DNA of 64,000 bases, taken from positions 7,652,785 through 7,716,784 of the forward strand of contig NZ_CP050177.1 of the NCBI RefSeq assembly GCF_011694815.1, written 5' to 3'. The DNA is from Streptomyces liangshanensis (GTDB lineage Bacteria > Actinomycetota > Actinomycetes > Streptomycetales > Streptomycetaceae). The position numbers were made by a program, and so were the translations under genes. The notes under the pieces were generated by a model. The model was not told the origin of the DNA, made no database searches, and worked only from the letters and a program-made list of their open reading frames with translations. Of the stretch, positions 54,927-63,568 are shown in pieces (positions within the stretch are counted from its first letter, which is position 1; the number at the start of each line of letters is the position of its first letter).

Positions 54927-56416
54927 CCCGGGCCGACCGGAATCCCGCCGACGGATGATCCGGCACCGACCCGGCCCCCCTTGCACCTACCAGGTCGGGT
55001 CCCGGGAGTCAGCAGCCCAGGCTGCCCGCCAGGCAGTAGCCGGCGATCCGGGGCCGGCCGGTCGCCCCGGTGACCACGACATGGAAGCAGACCCCCGGAA
55101 CGACGAACCGGATGCCAGGCCTCGCAGGCGTGCACGACCACGTTCCCGGGGCCGCGGGAGGCCGCCGCCCCGGCACGCCGAGCAGACCTGGCGGGCCTCA
55201 AATCCGCCGCATCGTTCTCTCTCCCCCCCCCCGAACGAACCACGGTCCACCGCACCGACCTCCGACAACGGCAGCCGCCGGCACTCAACTGGCCATCGGC
55301 AGCGCTCGGCCACATCCTGCTGCGCGATTCGGGCCGATCCACGGACCCCAGCCCTACGCCGTCACCGGATCGGCGGCGGTGGAGAACTGGCCGGTGATGG
55401 CCCGCCAGCCCGCCGGCACGCAGGGGTCGACCTGGTCCGTGTTCCCGCCCCAACTCGGGCACATGGCCCAGGGCGTCCTTGAGGCCGTGGCCGACAACAC
55501 CACCCGTACACAGGCGCAGCGGCACAGGCCGCCGGGCCGGCCTCCTCAGGGCGACGATGCCCGAGGGCCTGGTGCACGACGCGATACCCGCCTCCCCGGC
55601 CCGGCCACACATCGCCTCCGCCATGGCCCCCCTCGACGACCAGGGCGTCGACGTCGCCCTGTCCCACCCCCGCGCGCACACTGCGGGGACCACCGTCGAC
55701 CGCGCCGCCGCCCTCACCACCCCGCCCGCCCGCCGTACGATCCCCGGTCCCGCCGGCCGCGGGCGCGGCCGTCGTACCGACCCCGGCCACGCCTGTCCCT
55801 CCCGCGGCCGCCGTACGGTCCGCCTCTTCCCGGGCCGTCGTACGCTCCGCGCCCGCGCCCGTACCGGGGGCGGCTGACGCATCGTTCCCGCCCGCGCTCA
55901 CCCCGCCCGCGGCCGTCGTGCCGTCCCGGACCGTGGCCCCTGCGGAGCCTGTACCGGCCCCGGCCGCCGCACGGACCCCGGCCGCGCCCGCACATTCCGC
56001 ACCCGCGGCCGGGAACCGCGCACGCCTGCCCCGGCAGGACCGCCCGCTCTCGGATCGTCCGCTGCGCCGGCCTTCACGGTCCGCTCCTCAACTCCGGCTG
56101 CTGCTTCCCGGTCCGGGCTCTTTGACCTCACCCAGGCCCCGTACGGTCCGCGCCGGGCAATGTGCCAACGGGTGCGGGAGGTGTCGGTGAATCTCGACAG
56201 CGCGAAAGGCGCCAAGGGCGGCTACGCGTGCGGGGGCGCCGCGGTACGGGTAGAAGTTCGTCGACGGGGAGCTCGCGGACACCGAGCCCGGGGTGCGGGA
56301 GGAGGCCCGCCGGCAGTCCGTGCGGGCTTGCGCCGAACGCGAGGAGCACGAGCACCGGTACGCGCCGTCAAGCTCCTCAAACAGCAGTCCTGACGATGCT
56401 CCTGGGGGGAATCACC
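54927..56416. other. Gene-poor, low-complexity region
   Basis: Nearly 1.5 kb without a convincing gene. Frames on both strands are Pro/Arg or Gly/Arg rich and lack family matches. From about 55700 to 56000 one plus frame reads like a broken Ala/Pro/Val linker (AVAPAEPVPAPAAARTPA-type), and a nine-C run lies at 55223-55231. Probably decayed plasmid or subtelomeric DNA. Confidence 0.5.
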
Positions 56417-56884
56417 ATGCTCGCAACGATCCTTGCCGTCCTCGGTACCCTGCTCGGTGTCGCCCTGTCCGGGGTCTTCGCGCTCCGTACCGCCGACCGC
56501 GCCGAGGCGGTCGCCGCTCGCCAGCAGTTGCGCCGCGACCAGATCACCGCGTTGACCGAGCTGGCTGCCGCGGGTTCCGACCACCGCATGTCCATGTGGA
56601 TGCGCGGCGAGGCCATCGTCGCCGGTGCTCCCGAGGCGCAGGTCCACGAACTGCGCCTCGCCTCTCACGTCACCAGGTCGGCCCTCACCCGGCCCCTGGC
56701 GACCGTGCAGATCCTCATCCCGGACCCCGCCGTACGGGCCGCGGCCACCGAACTGGTCCACTCCTCGTACCGGATGCGCGACGGCAGCACCAGCACGGAA
56801 GATCTCATCGCCGCCCGCGAGATCGCGCGCACCGCCCACGACCAGTTCGTGGACCGGGCCGCCGCGTACCTCGCCACCGCCTGA
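56417..56884 (+). CDS. KilB-like small membrane protein
   Basis: 155-aa protein with one N-terminal helix (MLATILAVLGTLLGVALSGV) and a long soluble alpha-helical tail (RRDQITALTELAAAGSDHRM and ELRLASHVTRSALTRPLATV). Start at 56417 with GGGGGGA six bases upstream. It resembles proteins annotated as KilB in Streptomyces plasmids and integrative elements, which affect plasmid spread. The neighbouring relaxase remnant supports a mobile-element origin. Family call is from general resemblance. Confidence 0.55.
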   Translation: MLATILAVLGTLLGVALSGVFALRTADRAEAVAARQQLRRDQITALTELAAAGSDHRMSMWMRGEAIVAGAPEAQVHELRLASHVTRSALTRPLATVQILIPDPAVRAAATELVHSSYRMRDGSTSTEDLIAAREIARTAHDQFVDRAAAYLATA

Positions 56885-57191
56885 GTGTGCGCCGGAGCAG
56901 GATCCTGTCCGGCACCCACTGTTGTTCGTACGGTGCAGGCTGTTCCACCCGTCCCGGTGTCAGCGCGCCGTAGCGGTCAGATCCCGGCCGAGGTCGGCGC
57001 CATCGGGCACGCCCCACCCCGCGTCGTCGCCGGGCGCAGCGGTTCTTCGTACGGTCACCCCTCCACGGTTCCTGAAAGGTAGGACGCCCGGCCGGTCGAG
57101 GCGCCCGTCGTCCGTCCCAGAACAACCTTGGACACCCGTCCTCTTCTCCGCAGGCACCCCCTTGGACCACACACACCACCAGGAGAAACCA
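56885..57191. other. Intergenic region before truncated gene
   Basis: About 300 bases with no gene-like frame; it ends with a good ribosome site (AGGAGAAA) for the GTG at 57192. Confidence 0.5.
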
Positions 57192-57440
57192 GTGTCATAC
57201 CCGCACCCGCTCACCCCCGAGGCGGAAGAGTTCACCCCTGAGGAGAGGCTCGCCGAAGCGAAGAAGCAGCTGAACCTCCCGCGTATCGTCGCGATCTGCG
57301 GCTCCACCCGCTTCATGACCGAGATGACCGAGGCCGATCTGCGGGAGACTGGCTCTGTCCACTTTCAGCAGCAGCGTTTGTTCGCCCGGTTCGGGAGGCG
57401 GTGGGTGACCCGAGCCACCGAAGATATGCACGAGAAGTAG
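57192..57440 (+). pseudogene. Truncated nucleoside-deoxyribosyltransferase-like gene
   Basis: GTG 57192 behind AGGAGAAA starts an 82-codon frame: EERLAEAKKQLNLPRIVAIC then GSTRFMTEMTEADLRETG. The GSTRF motif is like those of small Rossmann proteins common in Streptomyces phages and plasmids (nucleoside 2-deoxyribosyltransferase/SLOG-like). After about residue 55 the sequence stops matching (SVHFQQQRLFARFG) and ends where a relaxase fragment begins, so it looks cut by a recombination at about 57350. Confidence 0.6.
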
Positions 57441-59197
57441 TGCTGCGCGCCGCCCAGGAGCAGGCCGGGGTCCCGGCCGGGCGATGGACGGGCCGGGGAC
57501 TTGCCGTGCTCGGGCTCGCGCCGGGTGAGGAGGTCACCGAGGCGCAGCTGCGGAACCTGTTCGGTGAGCGGGGCCGCCACCCGGACGCGGACCGTATCGA
57601 GGCCGACCTGCTCGCCCAGGGCGTCTCCCTGACGACGGCGTTCAAGGCCGGCGCCCTCGGACGCCGGGTGATGGTGACCGGGGTGGGCTTCGTGTTCCGG
57701 CCGCAGCCGACGATCTACCTCCTGCGGGCGATGGGGGATGAGGAGACCCGCGGGGTGATCGAGGTCGCGCACGAGCGGGCGATCGTACGGGTGCTGGGGT
57801 GGATCGAGGACGAGGTCGCGGTGATCCGGTACGGCAAGGACGGCGTCTACCGGGTGCGGCCGCCCGGCGGTCTGGTCGCCGCCCGCTTCCGCCACTACGA
57901 GGCACGCTCCGGCATGCCCCTGCTCCATGACCATGTGTTGCTGTCGGTGAAGGGGCAGCGCCTGGACGGGAAGTGGGGCTCGATCCACACGACCGCCCTG
58001 CACGAGAACACCGTCGCCGCCTCCGCGCTCTACAACGAGCTCGTGGCCGCGGAGGTCTGCGAGGCGCTGGGGCTGGCGACCGAGCCGCGCACCGTCACCC
58101 CGGGGCGCCGCCCGGTGACGGAGATGGGCTCCACCGAACGCGATGCGGGCTCCTCCGGCGCTTCCCACCCCATGTTCGTCAACGAGACTGTGATCGCGAT
58201 GCTGCGCCCGAAGCCGGACCTGGCCAAGCTCGCCGACGACCCTCCGCACGTCCGGGCCGCAGCCCAGGCCGCCGTCGAGGCGCCGGCCGGGATCGGCACG
58301 ATCGCCTCGTACTGGACGGAGGTCCCGTTGCCCGCCACCGGCACGTGGAACGCGCCGGGCAAGGGCGGCGCCCAGGCCGACGTCGTCGTCAACGCGCCGC
58401 AGGACCAGGTGCCGCTGTTGTTCGTCGAGGTCGACAACTGCCACGAGAGTGCGGAGGAACTCGCCGACAAGCTGGAGAAGTACGCCCGGTTCTTCCGTCG
58501 GAAGATGAAGGACACCGACAGCCGGGAGCGCCTGATGTGGCGCACCCCGCTGGAACGCTCCGGACACCTGGTCCGGCGACGCGTCGCACCCGCCGGTCCT
58601 GCTGGTGTTCAACCGCATCGGCGAGCGCAACCCCGACCGCACGGTCCCGCGCCTGATGGAGCTGACCCGGCATCTGTGGCAGGGGCGCCGGGAGGTGGGC
58701 TTCCACGACTACGACGGGAGGATCCCGATCATCGCGACCGGTCTGAAGGACCTGCGCGAGCACGGCCCGGAGGGAGCGGTGTTCCTCCGTTTCGGCCGCG
58801 AGAACAAGCAGCCCCTGCGGGAGGCGATCGGCAACCCCCGCCGCGCGGCCGCCGATGCCCGCGCCCGGAAGGAGAACAGGGCCCGGCAGAGGAGTACCGG
58901 GCGAAGACGCGGCGCGCGGACCAGGAGCAGGCGGCGAAGAAGGCAGCGGAGCGAGAGGCCCGCCGCCCGGTGTGTGCCGACTGCGGGGCGCGCTTCACCG
59001 ACGAACGGTGGGAGGCGGTAGAGGTAATGGACTGGGGCACCCCGAAGGACATCCGCCCGCACCTGTGTGACGACTGCAAGCAGAAGGCCCTCACTGTCAG
59101 CCCGGCGGCCGGCATACGGGAGCGCCAGGAGCACGAGCAGGACCAGGCCGTGCCCGAGCAGAAGGCCACCAGCTGGTTCTCACGCCTGCGCGGCTGA
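57401..59197 (+). pseudogene. Chimeric remnant: MobF relaxase N-part fused to replication-relaxation protein C-part
   Basis: The first 240 residues are a MobF/TrwC relaxase that lacks its N-terminal catalytic Tyr region. It shows AGRWTGRGLAVLGL, RNLFGERGRHPDAD, GLVAARFRHYEARSG and the metal motif PLLHDHVLLS. After EPRTVTPGRRPVTEM (about 58120) it switches to a replication-relaxation protein: FVNETVIAMLRPKPDLAKL and LLFVEVDNCHESAEELADK. Near 58560 the frame shifts to one giving ASHPPVLLVFNRIGERNPD and REHGPEGAVFLRFGRENKQP, then near 58885 back again for RRPVCADCGARFTDERWEAV. Confidence 0.78.
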
Positions 59198-59324
59198 CAC
59201 CGGCAAGCCACCCGCCGGCAGCGCGGGCAAGCCCACGGCCACCCCGGGCAAGCCCGCATCGTCGGTGGCGGCGAGGCGGAAACGCCGGGGGACTTGGTCG
59301 GCGACAGTTACTTCGCGATGGGAT

Positions 59325-59876
59325 TCACCGTCGCGGGTAGGCCGGAGGCCCTGTGAGCTCTGGGTAGTGCAGACCCTGCGCGTCTTCGGGCAGCAGCGCA
59401 ATGAGGTCCCGTTGCGCCTGGAGCGCGAGCGCGGTGGCCTCGCGGCCGTACCGGCGAGCTACGAACGCGGTCGCCTCCGCCCGGACGGCTACCGTGCGTT
59501 GGACAGTCACCGCACATGGCTCCGAGAGCACCCGGTGCCATCGGGCGTCCCTCCAAGCACGGAATCGGGCGGTCCCGTCTGCCTCCTGCAACCGGGCGCC
59601 GTACGAACGGGGCCGCGGCGCGGGCGGCAGCGGGTCGCGCACGGCGCGGCGCGCGGCGGCGGTGAGGGCGGGCACAGGTTCCAGGGCGGCGGCCAGCGGG
59701 CCGCCACGCTGCGCCGCCGCCGCGACCAGTACGTCGACCACGTCCAGAGCGTCACTCACGCTCGTGGGTGACCAGCCTTCGCTGGCCCCGGCGTCCAGCA
59801 CGTCGATCGCGGCGTCCGTCAGCGTGTTGAGCAGCTCGGACAGACCGGGCGGAGGGCAGGGCGGGAGTTCACTCAC
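59325..59876 (-). CDS. Hypothetical protein, 183 aa
   Basis: GTG at 59876 gives a soluble, Ala/Arg-rich protein. It has ALDVVDVLVAAAAQRGGPLA, a Pro-rich middle and a C-terminal helix EATAFVARRYGREATALALQ. No domain recognised. It lies between the relaxase remnant (convergent) and a poly-G tract. The coding assignment rests on codon pattern and length. Confidence 0.5.
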   Translation of the reverse strand: MSELPPCPPPGLSELLNTLTDAAIDVLDAGASEGWSPTSVSDALDVVDVLVAAAAQRGGPLAAALEPVPALTAAARRAVRDPLPPAPRPRSYGARLQEADGTARFRAWRDARWHRVLSEPCAVTVQRTVAVRAEATAFVARRYGREATALALQAQRDLIALLPEDAQGLHYPELTGPPAYPRR

Positions 59877-59923
59877 GTCCGTACAACGACCCCGTGGTCC
59901 GGCGGACACCGACCCTCGTCAGC

Positions 59924-59941
59924 GGGGGGGGGGGGGGGGGG
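59924..59941. repeat. 18-base poly-G tract next to a start codon
   Basis: Eighteen uninterrupted G residues end directly at the A of ATG 59942 (ATGACTGACACC). Homopolymers this long are rare in Streptomyces and prone to slippage. Confidence 0.9.
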
Positions 59942-60118
59942 ATGACTGACACCGCACCGTTGTTGTTCCCGCGGGCTGTTGAGGAGGCGCTACTCGCCCG
60001 CTTCGTGGCTGCCGCGTACAGCCCGGAGAAGGACCGATTGGAGCGCCCTGTGCCGTCTGGCGTCCCAGGTACGGCGGTTTGCGGCTGGCCACGCTGCTCG
60101 AGGCTCGCCGGGGTCTAG
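59942..60118 (+). CDS. Short hypothetical ORF after poly-G tract, maybe truncated
   Basis: 58-aa frame MTDTAPLLFPRAVEEALLAR...AAAYSPEKDRLERP. The first 35 residues look protein-like; the rest (VPSGVPGTAVCGWPRC) looks out of frame, and another frame continues with LCRLASQVRRFAAGHAARG. So it may be a frameshifted remnant. The poly-G tract supplies a ribosome-binding-like run with no proper spacing. Confidence 0.4.
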   Translation: MTDTAPLLFPRAVEEALLARFVAAAYSPEKDRLERPVPSGVPGTAVCGWPRCSRLAGV

Positions 60119-60152
60119 CCCGGGCTGCGCCTGCTGGCACATCATGTTCCAC

Positions 60153-61175
60153 ATGGTCGGGAAAACACCACACAGGCAGCCTGTACGTAGTCAGGATCAG
60201 CGCCCCGCCTCCGGACTGGGCATGCGTCTCGGTGGGGCGGTTTTCCAGATTGTCGGCTGTCTCCTGCTGCTGGTCGCGGCCAATCGGATACGTATGACGA
60301 GTACGGTGTTGAATTCGCCATACCGCTCCTTGCCAGTTTGGCAGACGCTGCTGGTCACAATCGGCATGCTCTGCGGCGGAGCTGTTGTGTTGTACGCCGG
60401 GAGACGATTATCCCGTCACGGTCGCCGACACTTCACTCGTGTCCTGCGTTCACCTCACGAGCTGGGTCCGGAGCCCTTCGTCCTTTTCCTCCGCCCGTTC
60501 AGCGAGGACCGCAAGACGTTTCAATCGGGTTCGGCCTTCTTCGCCTACGGTTCGGCGTTCAGCCTGTTCACGAGCGCAGGCTTGGAAAACCCCAGCTCCC
60601 AGACGCTTGAGGAGGGCATATCCCAAACGTTCCAACGGTTCGCAAAGTTGTTGGCCGTTGGTCAGCCGGGGGAGAAACTTCCCCTCCCCGGAGCTGACAA
60701 GCTCTACCTCCCCCTGGCAGGCTGGCAGCCCATCATCAGCGAACTTCTGAACCGCGCCTGCCTGGTCGTCCTTGTAGCCGCTCCTGGTCCTGGAACTTTG
60801 TGGGAGTTCTCGGAGGCTGTACGGCTTCTCCCGCCGGCGAGGTTGATCCTCCTCGTCCTGTCTGACGACACCTCGGCCCACGAGCCCAGCGCATACGACC
60901 GCTTTCGGCAATCTGTCGCTGAAGCCTTTGCCGCAAGGGACCCTCAGGTGCGGCCACCCCTTCTCCCCGACTGCCCCCCTCTCCAACATCCGGATCGCCT
61001 GCGTGGGGAACCCGTCGTGCGGGGCTTCGTTCTCTTTGATGCCGAGTGGACGCCAGAGTTCGTACGTCTGGATCTCACGGCCGTGAGGGCTCTGACGCAC
61101 CGCGGACGAGCAAAGAAGCTGGTACGCCAGCAGATGGAGCCCTTTCTGGAACGTCTCCAGCGCGCACTGCCCTGA
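60153..61175 (+). CDS. Membrane-anchored TIR-like protein
   Basis: About 340 aa. Two N-terminal membrane segments (AVFQIVGCLLLLVAAN; WQTLLVTIGMLCGGAVVLYA) precede a cytoplasmic alpha/beta domain that opens with PEPFVLFLRPFSEDRKTF. It continues LYLPLAGWQPIISELLNRAC and GTLWEFSEAVRLLPPARLIL. The order strand, Trp helix, hydrophobic strand, then G-x-L-W-E is the pattern of divergent bacterial TIR-like domains, with Glu of LWE as the possible NADase residue. The start (60153, 60144 or 60222) is uncertain. First gene of the presumed immune island. Confidence 0.62.
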   Translation: MVGKTPHRQPVRSQDQRPASGLGMRLGGAVFQIVGCLLLLVAANRIRMTSTVLNSPYRSLPVWQTLLVTIGMLCGGAVVLYAGRRLSRHGRRHFTRVLRSPHELGPEPFVLFLRPFSEDRKTFQSGSAFFAYGSAFSLFTSAGLENPSSQTLEEGISQTFQRFAKLLAVGQPGEKLPLPGADKLYLPLAGWQPIISELLNRACLVVLVAAPGPGTLWEFSEAVRLLPPARLILLVLSDDTSAHEPSAYDRFRQSVAEAFAARDPQVRPPLLPDCPPLQHPDRLRGEPVVRGFVLFDAEWTPEFVRLDLTAVRALTHRGRAKKLVRQQMEPFLERLQRALP

Positions 61176-61390
61176 GCGGTTGTCCCCGCTGCGCCGGCGG
61201 TGGTCCGTACGGGTCCGGTGCCCACGGCGATACCGATGATGACCCGCTTCAGCCCGAGCGTGGGAGTACTGACCCCAGCGGAGACGCTCCGGGACCCGAT
61301 CTTTTGCCCCCCAACGCCGCTTGTCTCGTACGGACCTTGACTGGACCGCCTCACCGAACCCTCCCGGCGGCTTAGGCTCGAGGGATGGCT

Positions 61391-61924
61391 ATGACACCGC
61401 AGGAGCTCGAGGAGCAGGAGTCCAACCTGGAGCTGATCAACAGCGAGATTGCATCGCGTATGGTGCGGCAGTCGGAGGCCGGCGCCAAGGTGGACACCAA
61501 AGCCATCTTTGTTGTGGGCTTCGCCGCGACAGCCGCACAGTTCTTGGCGGCCCGGTCCTTCGAGCCGTACACCGGCACCGCGGCCTTCGTGGCGTACGCC
61601 CTCGCTATCGGCGTTGGCATCTCGATCTTCAGCCTCGCGAGGTATGAGGACATCGAACCTCGGGCGGTGCTGGAAGATCACGGGCGCAATCAGAAACCTG
61701 CAACGCTGATAGCCCTTGCCGCCACGCGGGTGACCATGTTCGAGAAGAACAAGGCGGTGCACACGCGCAAGTCGAACCGCTGGACAGTCAGTTTGACAGC
61801 CATCATTGTCGGGATCTGCCTCTCGACTGTCAGTATCGTGTTGCACACTGGCGCACATGACCGAGAACCAGGGAAACCAGGGAAACCCGCCCCCTCCGCC
61901 CCCTCCGCCGCCCAGTCTCACTGA
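61391..61924 (+). CDS. PycTM/SLATT-like membrane protein
   Basis: 177-aa protein. An N-terminal coiled stretch (QELEEQESNLELINSEIASR) is followed by three hydrophobic helices (DTKAIFVVGFAATAAQFLAA; FVAYALAIGVGISIFSLARY; WTVSLTAIIVGICLSTVSIV). The section KVDTKAIFVVGF resembles the DxKA membrane entry of Pycsar effector (PycTM) and SLATT proteins, which disrupt membranes on a nucleotide signal. No Pycsar cyclase is in view. ATG 61391 has GAGGG at the right distance; 61385 is also possible. A Pro-rich tail overlaps the next small gene. Confidence 0.6.
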   Translation: MTPQELEEQESNLELINSEIASRMVRQSEAGAKVDTKAIFVVGFAATAAQFLAARSFEPYTGTAAFVAYALAIGVGISIFSLARYEDIEPRAVLEDHGRNQKPATLIALAATRVTMFEKNKAVHTRKSNRWTVSLTAIIVGICLSTVSIVLHTGAHDREPGKPGKPAPSAPSAAQSH

Positions 61925-62024
61925 CACCTTCGCCAACCCCAATCTCGTGGGAACCGAGAAGAGGGGCGACGGCAAGACCTCTTCCCCCGTAGGAGGCAGG
62001 GGACGGACCCCCAATCGAGGCTGA
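61857..62024 (+). CDS. Proline-rich microprotein, 55 aa
   Basis: ATG 61857 lies inside the previous gene in another frame. The product is MTENQGNQGNPPPPPPPP followed by SLTDTFANPNLVGTEKRGD and a Gly/Arg-rich end, GGRGRTPNRG. Repeated AACCAGGGA units precede the CCNCC repeats. The out-of-frame overlap and good composition suggest real coupled translation, but no family was recognised. A strong terminator follows. Confidence 0.4.
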   Translation: MTENQGNQGNPPPPPPPPPSLTDTFANPNLVGTEKRGDGKTSSPVGGRGRTPNRG

Positions 62025-62033
62025 CACACCGAG

Positions 62034-62081
62034 CAAGCCCGTCCCTCCCGGCCGCACCTCGTGCCGGGAGGGACGGGCTTG
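62034..62081 (+). terminator. Strong hairpin terminator
   Basis: An 18-bp perfect stem (CAAGCCCGTCCCTCCCGG with CCGGGAGGGACGGGCTTG) around a 12-base loop, ten bases after the microprotein stop. It separates the upstream membrane genes from the TIR-caspase operon. Confidence 0.9.
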
Positions 62082-62223
62082 TCCGTTGTGGCGCGGATCG
62101 CGCTCGGTAGGGGCCACTACCGCACGAAGGCCGGACTGCGCCAGCTCCGTCCGGATTGTCAGTGGTGGCCGATAGTCTCTTTGAAGAGCAAGTCACCAGC
62201 TTTTGCACGAGAGATGAGTGGCC

Positions 62224-62604
62224 ATGACGGACAAGAAGACGATCTTCGTAGCCTTCGCGATGGAAGACGAATCGCGGCGCAATCTGTTCACGGGACAGCG
62301 GGTACACCCTGACTCTCCGTTCGAGTTCATCGACCTGTCGGTGAAGGACCAGTACGTGACCGACTGGAAGGATCGCGTCCGTACGCGCATCCGTCGTTCC
62401 CAGGGAGTCATCGCACTCATCAGCAAGAGCACGCCGGGGGCGACCGGCCAGCTCTGGGAGATCACGTGTGCCCGCGAAGAGGGCAAGCCGCTCCTGGGGA
62501 TCTGGCTCGACGAGGACTACCGCGTCAAGCCGGCAGCGATGGGGTCCGCCCCGTGCAAGAAGTGGACCTGGGACAACGTCGCCAACTTCATCGACTCGGT
62601 CTGA
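62224..62604 (+). CDS. ThsB-type TIR-like (DUF1863) protein
   Basis: 126-aa stand-alone TIR-like protein of the MTH538/ThsB group. TIFVAFAMEDESRRNLF opens the fold, then SPFEFIDLSVKDQYVTDWKD, RVRTRIRRSQGVIALISK, and GQLWEITCAREEGKPLLGIW with the catalytic Glu79. In Thoeris, ThsB-type TIRs sense infection and turn NAD+ into cyclic ADP-ribose-like signals. ATG 62224 with AGAGATGAG upstream. The caspase gene begins 4 bases after its stop, so they are one operon. Confidence 0.87.
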   Translation: MTDKKTIFVAFAMEDESRRNLFTGQRVHPDSPFEFIDLSVKDQYVTDWKDRVRTRIRRSQGVIALISKSTPGATGQLWEITCAREEGKPLLGIWLDEDYRVKPAAMGSAPCKKWTWDNVANFIDSV

Positions 62605-62608
62605 CTCC

Positions 62609-63568
62609 ATGAAGCGGGCTCTCCTGGTCGGTATCGACCAGTACCACGAGTTTTCCCAGCTCAACGGTTGCGTCAACGATGTGACCGCCCTGCACCCGCT
62701 GCTGGCGCGTAACGAGGACGACTCCCCGAACCTCGACTGCCGGGTGGCCAAGGCCCCGCAGTCGGGGCCAGGTATCCGCCGCGACGACCTGCTCGCCATG
62801 CTCGACGACCTGTTCGCCCCGGGCTCCGACTTCGCCCTCTTCTACTTTGCGGGCCACGGCGCGTCACAGAGGGGTGACGTCGCTCTGGCGACCTCGGACG
62901 GCACCAGCGCCACGCCCGGGGTCAGGTTCAGCGAGATCCTCGAGCGCATCGTAGAGAGCGAGGTGAAGGAGACCGTCATCGTCCTGGACTGCTGCTTCTC
63001 CGGTGGCGCGGCCACCATCGCCGCCCTCGGTGCTGACCGGGCGATCCTGCCGAAAGGCACCGCCGTGCTGACCGCGAGCCGAGCGGATCAGCTGTCCCTG
63101 GAGACCGCCTCCGGGCGGGGGCAGTTTTCGACCTACTTCGAAGGCGCCCTTGACGGCGGAGCCGCAGATGTCCTCGGGCACGTCAACGTATCCGGCCTCT
63201 ACGCCTACCTTGCCGAATCGTTCGGCGCCTGGGAGCAGCGCCCCACGCTCAAGGCCAACATCGACAGACACCACGACATCCGCGTCTGCGATTCACGGGT
63301 CCCGAAACCTGTGCTGCGCAAGCTCACCCAGTGGTTCCCCACCCCGGACCACGTCCTGCGTCTCGACCCGTCGTTCGAGCCGACCGAAGAGCCGTCACAC
63401 CCTGAGAACGAGGCGATATTCGCCGGCCTGCAGAAGTACCGGGCTTGCCGCCTCATCGAGCCCGTGGGCGAAGATCACCTCTACTATGCCGCCATGAAAT
63501 CAACGGGGTGCATCCTCACGCCCCTGGGCAAGCACTATTGGCGACTGGTCAAGGCGGACCGCATATGA
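62609..63568 (+). CDS. Caspase-family cysteine protease
   Basis: 319-aa protein with an N-terminal caspase-like (C14) domain: KRALLVGIDQYHEFSQLNGC, catalytic His83 in FYFAGHGAS, catalytic Cys129 in VLDCCFSGG, and TASRADQLSLE. A C-terminal domain of about 90 residues (FEPTEEPSHPENEAIFAGLQ; LIEPVGEDHLYYAAMKSTGC) has no recognised match and may sense a signal or hold substrates. Placed directly after a ThsB-type TIR, it matches the effector of type IV Thoeris, where a TIR-made signal activates a caspase-like protease. ATGA overlap with the next gene. Confidence 0.9.
   Translation: MKRALLVGIDQYHEFSQLNGCVNDVTALHPLLARNEDDSPNLDCRVAKAPQSGPGIRRDDLLAMLDDLFAPGSDFALFYFAGHGASQRGDVALATSDGTSATPGVRFSEILERIVESEVKETVIVLDCCFSGGAATIAALGADRAILPKGTAVLTASRADQLSLETASGRGQFSTYFEGALDGGAADVLGHVNVSGLYAYLAESFGAWEQRPTLKANIDRHHDIRVCDSRVPKPVLRKLTQWFPTPDHVLRLDPSFEPTEEPSHPENEAIFAGLQKYRACRLIEPVGEDHLYYAAMKSTGCILTPLGKHYWRLVKADRI

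Noticed and set aside
55070..56125. Plus-strand 351-codon frame in the gene-poor region
   Set aside because: Pro/Arg runs typical of out-of-frame reading; no conserved motif.
61391..61924. Complete Pycsar system
   Set aside because: The membrane protein resembles PycTM, but no uridylate/cytidylate cyclase gene is present in the window.
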